NCBI RefSeq assembly: GCF_005049045.1
Contig: NZ_SUPK01000004.1
Span: forward strand, 186,001 to 250,000
From: Cohnella pontilimi
Lineage (GTDB): Bacteria > Bacillota > Bacilli > Paenibacillales > Paenibacillaceae
Direction of reading: 5' to 3'
DNA length: 64,000 nt
The position numbers and the translations under genes are program-made. Shown here piece after piece: positions 8,471 through 17,607 of this stretch. Below the pieces are notes generated by a model. It had not been told where the DNA came from. It saw only the letters and a list, made by a program, of their open reading frames with translations, and searched no databases. Within the stretch, counting starts at the first letter, position 1; the number at the start of each line of letters is the position of its first letter.

Positions 8471-9361
8471 CTACTCTTGATAAAACACCCATTTGCCGGA
8501 TGACAGGAACATCAGCGCCGTGACGAACGCAATAATGAGCAGCAAAAACCAAGCCATCGCGGAAGCGTAACCCATCAGAAAGTGGGTGAACCCTTGCTGG
8601 TACAAATATAAGGTATAGAACAAGGTAGAATTCAGCGGCCCGCCGGTACCGCCGCTGACGATATAGGCCGGCGTAAAGGCTTGGAAAGCTGAAATGATAT
8701 GCATGACGAGGTTAAAAAAGATAATCGGCGTCAGAAGCGGTGCGGTGATGTTCGAAAATTGCTTGAAGCGGCCCGCTCCGTCGATTCTGGCAGATTCATA
8801 CAAGTCCGTCGGAATCTGTTTTAGGCCGGCCAGGAAGATCACCATCGAGGAGCCGAACTGCCAAATCGTCAAAATGATCAGCGTATACAGCGCGGTGCTA
8901 GGACTGGAAAGCCAGTTCATGCCCTCGATGCCGATCGATCCGAGCAAGCGGTTGACCAAACCTTCCGCTCCGAACAGTTGGCGCCACAAGAGCGCAATCG
9001 CGACGCTTCCGCCGAACAGCGACGGCAAGTAGTAGACGGCTCGGTAAATACGCAATCCTCCGATTCCGCGATTCAACACAAGGGCGATGAACAAAGCGAA
9101 AGAGAGCTGCAACGGCACGCCGATCAGCACGTATTTCGCCGTTACTTTCAAGCTGGCGATAAACTTTCTGTCGCCGAACATCTCTATGAAATTATTCATG
9201 CCTATCCAGTGAGGAGCAGAGAACATATCATACTGCGTAAAGGCCAGATAGAGGGAGAATCCCATGGGGAACGCGCTAAGACATACAAATCCGATCAGCC
9301 ACGGACTAAGAAACAGATAGCCGACCCAGTTGTTTTTCACGAAAGTTCGAATGGCGTGCAT
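8471..9361 (-). CDS. CUT1 ABC sugar permease, MalF-type (importer 2)
   Basis: Membrane subunit of 296 residues. The first helix follows VKNNWVGYLFLSPWLIGF; the EAA loop is YESARIDGAGRFKQFSNITA and the late motif VSGGTGGPLNSTLFYTLYLY corresponds to the conserved GGP loop of MalF-type subunits. Starts with ATG after a GGAGCGATGCT site. It is separated from the binding-protein gene by a hairpin. Confidence 0.92.
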   Translation of the reverse strand: MHAIRTFVKNNWVGYLFLSPWLIGFVCLSAFPMGFSLYLAFTQYDMFSAPHWIGMNNFIEMFGDRKFIASLKVTAKYVLIGVPLQLSFALFIALVLNRGIGGLRIYRAVYYLPSLFGGSVAIALLWRQLFGAEGLVNRLLGSIGIEGMNWLSSPSTALYTLIILTIWQFGSSMVIFLAGLKQIPTDLYESARIDGAGRFKQFSNITAPLLTPIIFFNLVMHIISAFQAFTPAYIVSGGTGGPLNSTLFYTLYLYQQGFTHFLMGYASAMAWFLLLIIAFVTALMFLSSGKWVFYQE

Positions 9362-9382
9362 AGCATCGCTCCTTCAACGGGG

Positions 9383-9411
9383 CCGAACGGAACCGTGTCG
9401 GCTCCGCTCGG
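9383..9411 (-). other. Hairpin between binding protein 2 and its permeases
   Basis: Read as minus-strand RNA, CCGAGCGGAGCCG pairs along its whole 13-base length with CGGTTCCGTTCGG through two G-U pairs, with a 3-base loop. No U tract follows, so mRNA stabilisation or a processing boundary is more likely than termination. Confidence 0.65.
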
Positions 9412-9437
9412 CATTCCGCCAGTTCACGAGATTGGTC

Positions 9438-10805
9438 TTATTTTTTCAAAATGGCCTGCGCCTTGGAAATGAATTCGTCAGCTGCCTTATCCACCGATAT
9501 CTGGCCGAAAGCGAGAGCCTCCGCTTCATCGGAGAGCACCTCATTCACTTGTCCTTGTCCGGCAGGCGGCAGCGGAAGTTTGCCGGCGATTTTGAGCGTA
9601 TCCTCAATCGCTTTTACTGCCCGTTGCTGCGCAGGATTGAGCAAAGGCTTAATGATTTCGTTCCCTTTTGTGGATCCTAACGCTCCTTGTTCGGTCTTGA
9701 AAATTTTGACCGCTTCTTCGTTATTGACGAAGAAGCTGATGAATCGGGCAGCTTCTTTAGGATGCTTGGATGTTTTGGATACGCTCAGGTAAGCGCCTTC
9801 AATAAACTCGCCGTCTTTGCCGCTCGGATCCGTCGGTCTGCGAAGCGCGCGCACTTCTCCTTCTTTGGTAAAGTTCTGATAGTTGGGGATCTGATTATAG
9901 GGAACGGTCGTAAAGGCAACCTTGCCGGTTATGAACATACTTTGTTCCAACGGAACGCCCGTGTATTGCGCGTTCGTGGCCGCGTCCGGAATCAGCTTCT
10001 CTTTGCGGAATTTGTCCCAGCGTCCGAACCAGTCCACCATATCCTGCTTATCCACACCGAGCGAGCCGTCCTCATTGAACAGGTTTTTGTCTCTTTGGCG
10101 TGCAAACATCATCAGACTCGTCGCGTCCGAGGACAGATCAGCGGACGGCCAGAAGTTCTTTTCTTGAGATGCCGCCCGAATTTCTTTCAGCTTCGCTTCA
10201 AACTGTTCCCACGTCCAATTGAAGTCCGGCGGCTGAACGCCCAATTTGTCCAGTTGCGAGGAGTTGTAAAAAATTCCTGTCATCGTTACACCTTGCGCTA
10301 CCATCAGCATTTGGCCGTTCAACTTGCCGACCTCCACAACCGCAGGCGGGAAATCATCAAGGTTGATGTCCCCGGAATCTACATAGGGGGTTAAATCGAG
10401 CAGCGCTCCGCGCTGAGCGTAGTTCGCCACTTGGGTGGCATGCATGCCGACGACGTCGGGCGCATTGCCTCCGGCCGTTTGGGTGGCCAGTTTATTCCAA
10501 TAATCGTCCCAACTGCCGAATTCTCGTACAACCTTGATATTCGGATTTGCTTTCTCGAATAAATCGGCGATCGCGTTGTATTTCTCATGCCTCTTCGTAT
10601 CACCCCACCAAGTGAACCGGATGCTGACCTGTTCGCCGCTGCCGCTGTCCGCTTTGGACTCCGACGGAGCAGGCACCGATCCCGAGCTGCCGGCCGACGG
10701 TTGGGAACTGCTGTTGCTGGAATTACCGGAACCACTGGAGCATGCGGTGCTAATCAACATCAATAAGGCCATAAATCCGTATAACACCACTCTTGTGATC
10801 TTCAA
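9438..10805 (-). CDS. Extracellular sugar-binding lipoprotein, CUT1 (importer 2)
   Basis: Family 1 solute-binding lipoprotein. The start is TTG at 10805, which overlaps the TGA of the isomerase gene (TTGA) and follows GGAGGAG. A signal peptide (MKITRVVLYGFMALLMLIST) runs to lipobox STAC; a Ser/Gly/Asn linker follows, then a binding domain opening with VSIRFTWWGDTKRHEKYNAI. Translational coupling to rpiB-like gene ties the transporter to the catabolic enzymes. Ligand unknown, but it must be whatever the locus degrades. Confidence 0.92.
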   Translation of the reverse strand: MKITRVVLYGFMALLMLISTACSSGSGNSSNSSSQPSAGSSGSVPAPSESKADSGSGEQVSIRFTWWGDTKRHEKYNAIADLFEKANPNIKVVREFGSWDDYWNKLATQTAGGNAPDVVGMHATQVANYAQRGALLDLTPYVDSGDINLDDFPPAVVEVGKLNGQMLMVAQGVTMTGIFYNSSQLDKLGVQPPDFNWTWEQFEAKLKEIRAASQEKNFWPSADLSSDATSLMMFARQRDKNLFNEDGSLGVDKQDMVDWFGRWDKFRKEKLIPDAATNAQYTGVPLEQSMFITGKVAFTTVPYNQIPNYQNFTKEGEVRALRRPTDPSGKDGEFIEGAYLSVSKTSKHPKEAARFISFFVNNEEAVKIFKTEQGALGSTKGNEIIKPLLNPAQQRAVKAIEDTLKIAGKLPLPPAGQGQVNEVLSDEAEALAFGQISVDKAADEFISKAQAILKK

Positions 10806-11305
10806 CTAAACTCCTCCTCAACATAAGATAGATTTTGGGCTGAATCCATCAACTCGCGGGCGGACTCCAGCTCGAGCTCGTGCAATTTGCGTACCCTTCT
10901 TTGAAAATGCTCCTCGGTGCTGAATTTTGCGGTGAGGAACGTTCGGATCAGATCTTCCGCGAGCCATGATCCAATGATCTGCGCTCCAATGCACATAACA
11001 TTCGCGTTGTCGTGCTCGACGCTTTGATGTGCGGAATGCACATCATGGCAAACCGACGCCCGGATTCCTGGAATTTTGTTGGCTGCCATGGCGGCTCCCA
11101 CACCGGTGCCGCAAATCATGATTCCGCGCTCATACTCTCCATTTCGTACGGCGTCACACACCTTGCGGGCGATATCCGGAAAGTCGACGGGTTCCGTAGA
11201 CACACACCCGAAGTCTGTAAACTGGCACCCGAGTTTCCGGAATACCGGCAGCAGCGCGGTTTTCATTTCATAGCCGCAGTGATCGCTCCCGAGCGCGATT
11301 TTCAT
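10802..11305 (-). CDS. RpiB/LacAB-family sugar isomerase
   Basis: Aldose-ketose isomerase of the ribose-5-phosphate isomerase B family, 167 residues. The N-terminus KIALGSDHCGYEMK is the family signature; the catalytic Cys is Cys65 in MICGTGVGAAMAANK, and the phosphate-side HDxHSAHQS and HDNANVMCIGAQ motifs are present. I chose ATG 11305 because it matches the family N-terminus; a GTG at 11317 overlapping the upstream TGA is the alternative. Family members isomerise ribose-5-P, allose-6-P, galactose-6-P or tetrose/pentose phosphates. No kinase gene is in this locus, so an unphosphorylated or otherwise modified substrate should be considered. Confidence 0.85.
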   Translation of the reverse strand: MKIALGSDHCGYEMKTALLPVFRKLGCQFTDFGCVSTEPVDFPDIARKVCDAVRNGEYERGIMICGTGVGAAMAANKIPGIRASVCHDVHSAHQSVEHDNANVMCIGAQIIGSWLAEDLIRTFLTAKFSTEEHFQRRVRKLHELELESARELMDSAQNLSYVEEEFS

Positions 11306-11313
11306 CACGTTTT

Positions 11314-12795
11314 TCACTCACCTCCGCCTTTCGTGTAGACGACTTTCGTTCCCGTAAAAAATTCCTGGTTGCTGTGACCGATCGAGAATGGGCCGAATCC
11401 GGAGTTCTTCACACCGCCGAAAGGGATATGAGGTTGGCTAGCGGTACCATGGTTGATATGTATCATGCCGCTGTCAATCGCATGGATCATCCGGTCGGCC
11501 GTGCTCAGGCGGTTCGTAAATACACAGGCCGCAAGCCCGTATTCCGTGGAGTTGGCCCAATTCACCGCTTCTTCGGCGTTTTCCGCTTCAAGCACCGTGA
11601 GTACCGGCCCGAATATTTCTTCCCTCGCAATTCGCATTTCCGGCTTAACGCCGGCGAACAAAGTCGGCGCCATGTAGTATCCGGGATCATCCGTCCGAAT
11701 CCGGTCACCGCCGGTCACCAGACGCGCGCCTTCCTCCAGTCCAATGTCGATATATTGCCGGACGGATTGATAATGGCTCTTGTTGATGAGCGGCCCCATG
11801 TTGGCCCCCTCTTCCCAAGCAGGCCCTACCTTGACGGCGGTCATGCCGGCTTGCAGGTGACCGATGAGTTCCTCAGCGCGATCTTTCAGCACAATGACCC
11901 GGCTGACGGCTGTGCATCGCTGCCCCGTACAGGTGAACGCGGCGCTTACGATTTGGGAAGCCGCATCGGAGAGGTTTTCGTAATCCAGTACAATCGCGGC
12001 GTTTTTGCCGCCCAGCTCCAGCTGCGTTCTCGCAAACCTTGAAGCGGCGCTGATATGAATCTTTCGTCCGAGGGCGGTGGAGCCTGTGAAGCTGATGCCG
12101 GAAACAAGCGGATGAGCAACCAGCGGATCGCCGACTTCGGAGCCGGAGCCGATGACCAGGTTGACGACTCCCTCCGGCACTCCCGCTTCCTCAAGCAGCT
12201 GTACGATGCGAACCGACGACCAGGGGGTGACGGAAGCAGGCTTGAGCACGACGGTGCAGCCGAATGCGAGTGCAGGTGCGATCTTGCGAACCGGTGTGAC
12301 GATCGGGAAGTTCCAGGGAGCGATCGCTGCGACGACACCGATCGGGTAACGGAGCGTCTCACAGCGCACACCCGGCACCGCACTGGGCAGCGTTTCGCCC
12401 TGTATTCGGGCCGCTTCCCCGGCAGCAAACCGTGTCTCATCCGCCGCGCGTTTCACTTCGCCGAGCGATTCGGCTAATACCTTGCCCTGTTCCGCAGACA
12501 GCACATAGGCGAGTTCCTCGCGATGCTGATCCAGTAATTCCGCGAAACGGTGCAGAATGGAGGCTCGGTAGGCTCCCGGTGTGCTTCCCCAGGACTTGAA
12601 CGCTTCGTGTGCCGACTGTACGGCAAGCTCTACATCCTCATAGCCCGAGTTGGGAAACTCGCCAAGCCTATGTTCCGGCAGCGCGGATTCATATAAGGTG
12701 TAACTTTTATCGCCCGCCGCTGCCCGCCATTCTCCGCCGATATAGTTGCCGTAACGCCGGCCCGCATTCTCCTCCAGCCATTGCCGCATGTTCAT
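11314..12795 (-). CDS. NAD(P)+-dependent aldehyde dehydrogenase
   Basis: Oxidises an aldehyde to the acid with NAD(P)+. The 493-residue protein is full length, with the NAD-binding region NFPIVTPVRKIAPALAFGCT, the motif FTGSTALGRKI, general-base Glu in LELGGKNAAIV and catalytic Cys near residue 292 in FTCTGQRCTAVSRV. It ends with the conserved PFGGVKNSGFGP. Closest by eye to succinate-semialdehyde or 2-oxoglutarate-semialdehyde type enzymes. Lies 18 bases after the iron alcohol dehydrogenase gene, a pairing that would carry an alcohol through the aldehyde to an acid. Confidence 0.9.
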   Translation of the reverse strand: MNMRQWLEENAGRRYGNYIGGEWRAAAGDKSYTLYESALPEHRLGEFPNSGYEDVELAVQSAHEAFKSWGSTPGAYRASILHRFAELLDQHREELAYVLSAEQGKVLAESLGEVKRAADETRFAAGEAARIQGETLPSAVPGVRCETLRYPIGVVAAIAPWNFPIVTPVRKIAPALAFGCTVVLKPASVTPWSSVRIVQLLEEAGVPEGVVNLVIGSGSEVGDPLVAHPLVSGISFTGSTALGRKIHISAASRFARTQLELGGKNAAIVLDYENLSDAASQIVSAAFTCTGQRCTAVSRVIVLKDRAEELIGHLQAGMTAVKVGPAWEEGANMGPLINKSHYQSVRQYIDIGLEEGARLVTGGDRIRTDDPGYYMAPTLFAGVKPEMRIAREEIFGPVLTVLEAENAEEAVNWANSTEYGLAACVFTNRLSTADRMIHAIDSGMIHINHGTASQPHIPFGGVKNSGFGPFSIGHSNQEFFTGTKVVYTKGGGE

Positions 12796-12813
12796 GCTGA
12801 TGGCTCTCTCCTT

Positions 12814-13974
12814 TCACATCGCCTGCCGGCAAATCTGCTTCAGATCCTCATGCGTGGGTTGGCGCGGATTCACCGGCACGTTGCCGCTGGTCATCGCTTC
12901 TTCCGCGACCAAGTCGAGGTGCTCTTCCTTGACGCCGTAATCGGATAAAGTCTGCTGAATGCCGATGTCATCTTTCAGCTGACGTACGGCTTCCACTGCC
13001 AAAACCGCGGCATCCCGGGAAGAGAGTCCCTCCGTCGGCATTTCGAACAGCTTGGCGATGTCCACAAATTTCGGGATATTGCTCCACACGTTGTATTGCA
13101 TCACTTCCGGCAGCAAAATCGCGTTCACGGTGCCGTGGGGAATATGAAACCTAGCGCCTAGAGGCATGGCCAACGCATGCGATAGGCCGAGTCGTGTCGG
13201 ATTGAACGCCATCGCCGCCATCAGGCTGGCGAGCAGCATATCGAATCTCGCCGCCAAGTTGTCTCCTTGGGCCACCGCAACCCGCAAGCTGCGCGCGATC
13301 AGCTTCATTGACTGAACGGACATCGCTTCGGAGATCGGCTGTGTCGCCTTATTCACATAAGACTCCAGAGCGTGAGTCAGAGCATCCATTCCGGTCGCCG
13401 CTGTTAGGTTAGGGGGAAGCGATACGGTCAGTTCCGGATCGCAAAGCGCAACATCCGGGCAATTGTAAGGGCTGCCGACACTGAGTTTCACCTTGGCCGC
13501 CTTATCGGAGAGCACCGACCAGATCGTGATCTCGCTGCCGGTGCCGGCAGTCGTCGGGATCGCGACCACCGGCGCCCCTTTGCACGGCACTTGACCGATG
13601 CCGACATAATGCCGGATGTGCCCCTCATTCCGAAGCATCAGCCCGACCGCTTTGGCTGTATCGAGCGCGCTTCCTCCCCCCAGACCGACTACACAGTCAC
13701 ACCCTTCGCTTTTGGCGGCGTCGCGGCCTTCCATAACCCCCTCGATATCCGGATCAGGTTCAATATCGCTGTAAATATGAAACGGAATCCCGCTTTGCTC
13801 GAGCACATGCGTCACGTGTTCGGCCACTCCCGCTTTGACAAGGCCCGGATCCGTCACGAGCAGTACTTTACCGCCGTTCAGCCGCTTGATATGATTGGGC
13901 AAATCTTGTACCGCACCGTTTCCGAATTCGATGGCCGTTGGAAGTTCATATCTGAATACCCGGTTGATCGTCAT
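12814..13974 (-). CDS. Iron-containing alcohol dehydrogenase
   Basis: Group III NAD(P)-dependent alcohol dehydrogenase of 386 residues. The coenzyme motif GGGSALDTAKAVGLM and the metal-binding region (MDALTHALESYVNKATQPIS, then GLSHALAMPLGARFHIPHG) carry the expected Asp and His ligands. AAAGGGG precedes the ATG. It sits between the Ldh2-type and aldehyde dehydrogenases in one transcript. Substrates in the family range from propanediol and glycerol to hydroxyacid semialdehydes, so the exact reaction is open. Confidence 0.9.
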   Translation of the reverse strand: MTINRVFRYELPTAIEFGNGAVQDLPNHIKRLNGGKVLLVTDPGLVKAGVAEHVTHVLEQSGIPFHIYSDIEPDPDIEGVMEGRDAAKSEGCDCVVGLGGGSALDTAKAVGLMLRNEGHIRHYVGIGQVPCKGAPVVAIPTTAGTGSEITIWSVLSDKAAKVKLSVGSPYNCPDVALCDPELTVSLPPNLTAATGMDALTHALESYVNKATQPISEAMSVQSMKLIARSLRVAVAQGDNLAARFDMLLASLMAAMAFNPTRLGLSHALAMPLGARFHIPHGTVNAILLPEVMQYNVWSNIPKFVDIAKLFEMPTEGLSSRDAAVLAVEAVRQLKDDIGIQQTLSDYGVKEEHLDLVAEEAMTSGNVPVNPRQPTHEDLKQICRQAM

Positions 13975-13988
13975 GATTCAAACCCCTT

Positions 13989-15059
13989 TCAAGCGGTGGA
14001 AGCGGGAGTCAGCAAAGCATCGGATAATTGCAAGCCGTACTGCTCGCCCCAAAACCGCAGTTCTCCCTCAACCCGGGAGGGCAGCACAATCCCTGTTTTC
14101 ATCCGTTCTAAGGACATTCGGTGTTCGAGTTCTCCCGGAATGAAAATTTCGCTCACACCCGGCGCTTTGGGCTCCGCCTTGATTTCATCGATGTATAAAT
14201 CCATGCGGTCCTTAAACTGCTGCACCGGCATGAACCGGGCGATATCCAGGCCGATGAAGAAATGGCCGACATTTTGCGTTTGTTCCCAATTCTCATACAT
14301 GTTGTTCACGTATTTTCCAAACCCCGCACCCGTCAAAACCCCGCTGAGGATATCGACGAACATCGAAATGCCATAGCCTTTGGCTCCGCCGACCGGCAGC
14401 ACCGAGCCTGCCAGCGCCGCATTCGCATCCGTCGTCGGATTCCCGTCCTTGTCGATGGCCCATCCCAGCGGAATCGATTCGCCGGCTTGGGCGGCAGCGA
14501 TGATTTTTCCTCTGGCGACTACACTTGTCGCCATATCCAAGATAAAAGGCTGATGCCGTCCTGCCGGTACGCCGACGGCAAACGGGTTCGTTCCGATGAA
14601 CGGCCTCACACCTCCTGTTGGCGGCATCGTTTGGGACGCATTGGACAGCACGAGGAGAATCATATCTTTGGCGATCGCTTTGAGCAGGTAGTAGGAGCAC
14701 GTGCCGAAATGATTCGACCCTTTCACCCCGACAACCGCCACGCCATTTCGCTTCGTCCCTTCTTCCGCCAATTCCAACGCCCGGCTGCCGACCACCGCCC
14801 CAAAGTGATTGCCTCCGTCGAGAACGGTGACCGGTCCGTCCGTGTGAGCCTTCATTTCGCCGTCGACCGCCACCATTCCGGCTTTCAACCTCTTCAAATA
14901 GATATCCGTACGAATGACGCCATGGGAGTCCACCCCCCGCAAATCCGCCTGAACCAGCGATTCGGCGATTACCGTTGCTTCCGCACCGGGTACACCGGCT
15001 TTCTCGAGTAATGCCGCGCAGTAATGCTCCAATTTTTGATAATGATAGACTCCGTTCAT
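13989..15059 (-). CDS. Malate/lactate dehydrogenase family (Ldh2/YiaK-type) oxidoreductase
   Basis: NAD(P)H-dependent 2-oxoacid reductase of the non-Rossmann Ldh2 family, which includes YiaK (2,3-diketogulonate reductase), AllD (ureidoglycolate) and ComC (sulfolactate). Family features seen: ADLRGVDSHGVIRTDIYLKR with the catalytic His, VVGVKGSNHFGTCSYYLLKA, NPFAVGVPAG and LPVGGAKGYGISMFVDILSG. ATG 15059 is chosen because it overlaps the upstream stop (ATGA) and gives the family-typical N-terminus; 356 residues is the usual length. Direction and substrate cannot be set from sequence. Confidence 0.88.
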   Translation of the reverse strand: MNGVYHYQKLEHYCAALLEKAGVPGAEATVIAESLVQADLRGVDSHGVIRTDIYLKRLKAGMVAVDGEMKAHTDGPVTVLDGGNHFGAVVGSRALELAEEGTKRNGVAVVGVKGSNHFGTCSYYLLKAIAKDMILLVLSNASQTMPPTGGVRPFIGTNPFAVGVPAGRHQPFILDMATSVVARGKIIAAAQAGESIPLGWAIDKDGNPTTDANAALAGSVLPVGGAKGYGISMFVDILSGVLTGAGFGKYVNNMYENWEQTQNVGHFFIGLDIARFMPVQQFKDRMDLYIDEIKAEPKAPGVSEIFIPGELEHRMSLERMKTGIVLPSRVEGELRFWGEQYGLQLSDALLTPASTA

Positions 15060-15736
15060 GGCAGGACACATCCTTTTTGCCTCAGCGCCGCATCTACCCA
15101 AGACCGGTCGACCGTACCGTCCTCAATCGAAGCGAGTATGGCCTGCTCCCGCTTCAGCTGTTCCTCCGCCAATCCGACAATTTGTTCGGCATGATCCAAA
15201 GGAACCGCCACCAAACCATCGTGGTCACCAACGATAATGTCGCCGGGATGCACGACCATTCCTCCCACGACGACCGGCACGCCAATCTCTCCCGGCCCTT
15301 CTTTATAAGGACCTCTATGCGTCACTCCTCTTGCGAAGCATGGGAAATCGAGTTCCTGGAACGCTCTCGAGTCACGGATGGCGCCATCCACAATAAATCC
15401 GGCAATTCCTTTCTTCTTCGCCAATCGCAGCATGATCTCGCCCAATATCGCTTGCGTCATGTCTCCGCAAGCGTCTACGACGATGACATCTCCGCTCTCT
15501 GCCATATCGATCGCTTTATGCACCAATAAATTGTCTCCGGCTCTGGTCTTTACCGTGAATGCCGTGCCGAGCAGCCGTCCGCTGCCGTGTATCGGCCGCA
15601 GCCCTGCTGCCGCTCCTTGCAGCCGGTTCATATTATCGCTGATCAGCGGCGAAGCCGCTTCGGCGAACCGGTCGAGCAGCGATTGAGACGGCCTGCGCTC
15701 CAGGGGTTTGATGCGAAAGCCGAGGTTTTCCGTCAT
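15056..15736 (-). CDS. RraA-like / HMG-aldolase family protein, copy 2
   Basis: Member of the family containing 4-hydroxy-4-methyl-2-oxoglutarate aldolase and the RNase E inhibitor RraA. Bacillota lack an RNase E-RraA pairing of the enteric kind, so a class II pyruvate aldolase or 2-oxoacid decarboxylase is preferred. Visible features: LISDNMNRLQG, GTAFTVKTRAGDNLLVHKAI, DVIVVDACGD and the metal/pyruvate motif GFIVDGAIRDSRAF with its Arg-Asp pair, plus a GD-rich end VVHPGDIIVGDHDGLVAVP. Start at ATG 15736 is supported by GAGGGGG; 226 residues is family length. Overlaps the next gene by four bases. Confidence 0.85.
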   Translation of the reverse strand: MTENLGFRIKPLERRPSQSLLDRFAEAASPLISDNMNRLQGAAAGLRPIHGSGRLLGTAFTVKTRAGDNLLVHKAIDMAESGDVIVVDACGDMTQAILGEIMLRLAKKKGIAGFIVDGAIRDSRAFQELDFPCFARGVTHRGPYKEGPGEIGVPVVVGGMVVHPGDIIVGDHDGLVAVPLDHAEQIVGLAEEQLKREQAILASIEDGTVDRSWVDAALRQKGCVLP

Positions 15737-15747
15737 TCCCATCCCCC

Positions 15748-16611
15748 TCAAGTCAGCAATGGTTTGCCGACAGCGGAGAAATCGAGTTCTCCATATTCCG
15801 CTTCGGTATCCCGATACAGCTTCAAAACAAACTCTGTTAACGGCAAGCGGAGATCTTCCGATTCCTGGGCGGCAATTTGAATATCCTTGGTCATCAATCG
15901 ATGTTTGAAGCCAGGCGCATACTCTCCTTGCAGCAGGCCGTCCAGCTTGTTCAGAAGCATCCATGACGCACCGGAGCTGCTTCCAATGACCTGTTTGAGG
16001 ATACCCGGATCGATGCCGAGCTTCCCCGCAAGCGCCGCAGCTTCCGCTGTCGCCGCCATATGGATGCCGGCCAGCATCTGATTCACCGCTTTCATTCCTT
16101 TGCCCGCTCCGATGTCTCCAACCCGATAAATCTTGGCGGCCATCGCCTCCAGCACGTGGCGGACGGAGTCCAGCACCGATTCATCCCCGCCCGCCATAAC
16201 GGTCAAAGTTCCCTTCTCCGCTCCGACGGTACCACCGCTTACCGGAGCGTCCAGTACCCGGACTCCTCTGTCTCCGCAAGCGGCCGCTACTCTCTTCATC
16301 ATGCCGGGAGAGCCGGATGTCATTTCGATCAGGATCCCGCCGTTTGAAGACAAGCCTTCGAGCACTTCCCCGTCCAGCAGCACGTCGGACATCTCTTGGT
16401 CTGCAGGCAGAATGCTGATCAAAACGTCGCAGCTTTTCGCGACTTCCGCTGCGGAAGAGTGCTCCACGGCGCCTTCGTTGCTTAGTTGTTCGACAGGCTT
16501 CCGGTTGCGATGCGCCGCAATGTGCAGTTGAAAGTCTTTCTTAAGCAAATTGTGCGCCATCGGGAGGCCCATAGCCCCCAAGCCGAGAAAGCCGATGTTC
16601 CGGTAATCCAT
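15748..16611 (-). CDS. 3-hydroxyisobutyrate dehydrogenase-family (GarR-like) reductase
   Basis: NAD(P)-dependent beta-hydroxyacid dehydrogenase. The N-terminal Rossmann motif IGFLGLGAMGLPMAHNLLK is followed by the substrate motif DAPVSGGTVGAEKGTLTVMA and the catalytic Lys region GKGMKAVNQMLAGIHMAATA. Family members reduce tartronate semialdehyde, oxidise 3-hydroxyisobutyrate or reduce sulfolactaldehyde. ATG 16611 is preferred over GTG 16620 because GGAGGGG then sits 10 bases upstream. The gap of about 180 bases before it contains a possible internal promoter. Confidence 0.87.
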   Translation of the reverse strand: MDYRNIGFLGLGAMGLPMAHNLLKKDFQLHIAAHRNRKPVEQLSNEGAVEHSSAAEVAKSCDVLISILPADQEMSDVLLDGEVLEGLSSNGGILIEMTSGSPGMMKRVAAACGDRGVRVLDAPVSGGTVGAEKGTLTVMAGGDESVLDSVRHVLEAMAAKIYRVGDIGAGKGMKAVNQMLAGIHMAATAEAAALAGKLGIDPGILKQVIGSSSGASWMLLNKLDGLLQGEYAPGFKHRLMTKDIQIAAQESEDLRLPLTEFVLKLYRDTEAEYGELDFSAVGKPLLT

Positions 16612-16707
16612 CCTCTTCACTCCCCTCCAAAGAAAGTACAGGAGCTAATTCATCCGAGATGTCATTAGCCCCTATCAACATTTTCTAGAGTTTTAATCAA
16701 AATATGG

Positions 16708-16737
16708 TATATATTGCGATGATGAAAAGCCGTTCAA
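16708..16737 (-). promoter_or_regulatory. Possible internal promoter before the 3-hydroxyisobutyrate-type gene
   Basis: Minus strand TTGAAC (16732-16737), 18 bases, TATATA (16708-16713). The 168-base gap here is the only sizeable one inside the catabolic locus, so a second start of transcription is reasonable. Nearby an imperfect inverted repeat (GGAGCTAAT / ATTAGCCCC, 16642-16671) lies between this promoter and the gene. Confidence 0.35.
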
Positions 16738-16788
16738 GTGACGTAACCATACGCTGTTGAAGGCCTTCTCTGTAGGTTTCCGTTATCT

Positions 16789-17508
16789 TTAATCTAATAC
16801 TGTCTCGTCAAGTTCCCATCCGAGCTGTTGATAAAGCCTTCTGCGTCCGGCTTTGTCTCCGCGAAGTTCTTGTGTCGCATATTTCGCCACGTCGCGTGCC
16901 ATTTTACGAGGAACTACGATGACGCCGTCCCCATCCGCCACAATGACGTCTCCGGGATAAACCGCAACTCCGCCCATGGCAACCGGAATATCCTTCTCGT
17001 GATAGCGGATTCGCGCCTGGTCCATCCCTTGGGATACGAATTTCGACCAAACCGGTATTTTCTGCATGATCACTTCATCCGTATCCCGAATGCCGCCACC
17101 GTTGAGAATATATCCGCGGCAGCCTTTGAGCAGGCAGGATAACGTGTTGTTCGAGCCGAGTAGACCGACGTCCAATCCGCAAACGTCAATCACCATAATA
17201 TCGCCGTCCACGATGTCCTCCGCCCACGGATCGTAGCATACCTCTTTGTAATACCAGCTGACCCATTTCGTATATTCCTCCGGCGTAAGCTTGGGAGCAG
17301 GACCCTCGAAAGGAAGGTAACGGGCTGTACGGGCAATGCCTGTAATTTTGGTCCGCCACAGCGGTTTGATATCCCGGTGCATCGTGCCGTAATGGTGCAT
17401 GCCCATCCAATCCATCCCGTCCCGTACATCCGTAACCCGCAGATCCTTATAAAGCTCCAAAATCTCTTGGCGATCGTCTACCGTCGTCTGGTTCGTTTCC
17501 ACTGACAT
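16789..17508 (-). CDS. RraA-like / HMG-aldolase family protein, copy 1
   Basis: Second family member in the locus, 239 residues, clearly diverged from the 15-kb copy. It keeps the family core: DLRVTDVRDGMDWMG, VDGDIMVIDVCGLDVGLLGS, the Arg-Asp motif NGGGIRDTDEV and VYPGDVIVADGDGVIVVP. It differs by an insert (KLTPEEYTKWVSWYYKEV) between the first strands. ATG 17508 is set by AAGGAGTG eight bases before it. It directly follows the LacI-type regulator. Two aldolase-type paralogues could act on different intermediates or form one heteromer; this cannot be decided here. Confidence 0.83.
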   Translation of the reverse strand: MSVETNQTTVDDRQEILELYKDLRVTDVRDGMDWMGMHHYGTMHRDIKPLWRTKITGIARTARYLPFEGPAPKLTPEEYTKWVSWYYKEVCYDPWAEDIVDGDIMVIDVCGLDVGLLGSNNTLSCLLKGCRGYILNGGGIRDTDEVIMQKIPVWSKFVSQGMDQARIRYHEKDIPVAMGGVAVYPGDVIVADGDGVIVVPRKMARDVAKYATQELRGDKAGRRRLYQQLGWELDETVLD

Positions 17509-17607
17509 GTTCTTCACTCCTTCAATGATTTTTCTACTCCGATTACGCTTCGACACTTTTGTTCAGAAGCAAGCCCGAAAGAGAATTTCACCTCCTTTAA
17601 TCGGGAG

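Noticed and set aside
10802..17508. Assignment of the catabolic locus to sulfosugar, apiose or galactarate breakdown
   Set aside because: Some enzyme families coincide (RpiB-, YihU/GarR-, ComC-type), but hallmark genes such as sulfoquinovosidase, transketolase, dehydratases or kinases are missing, so no named pathway is claimed.
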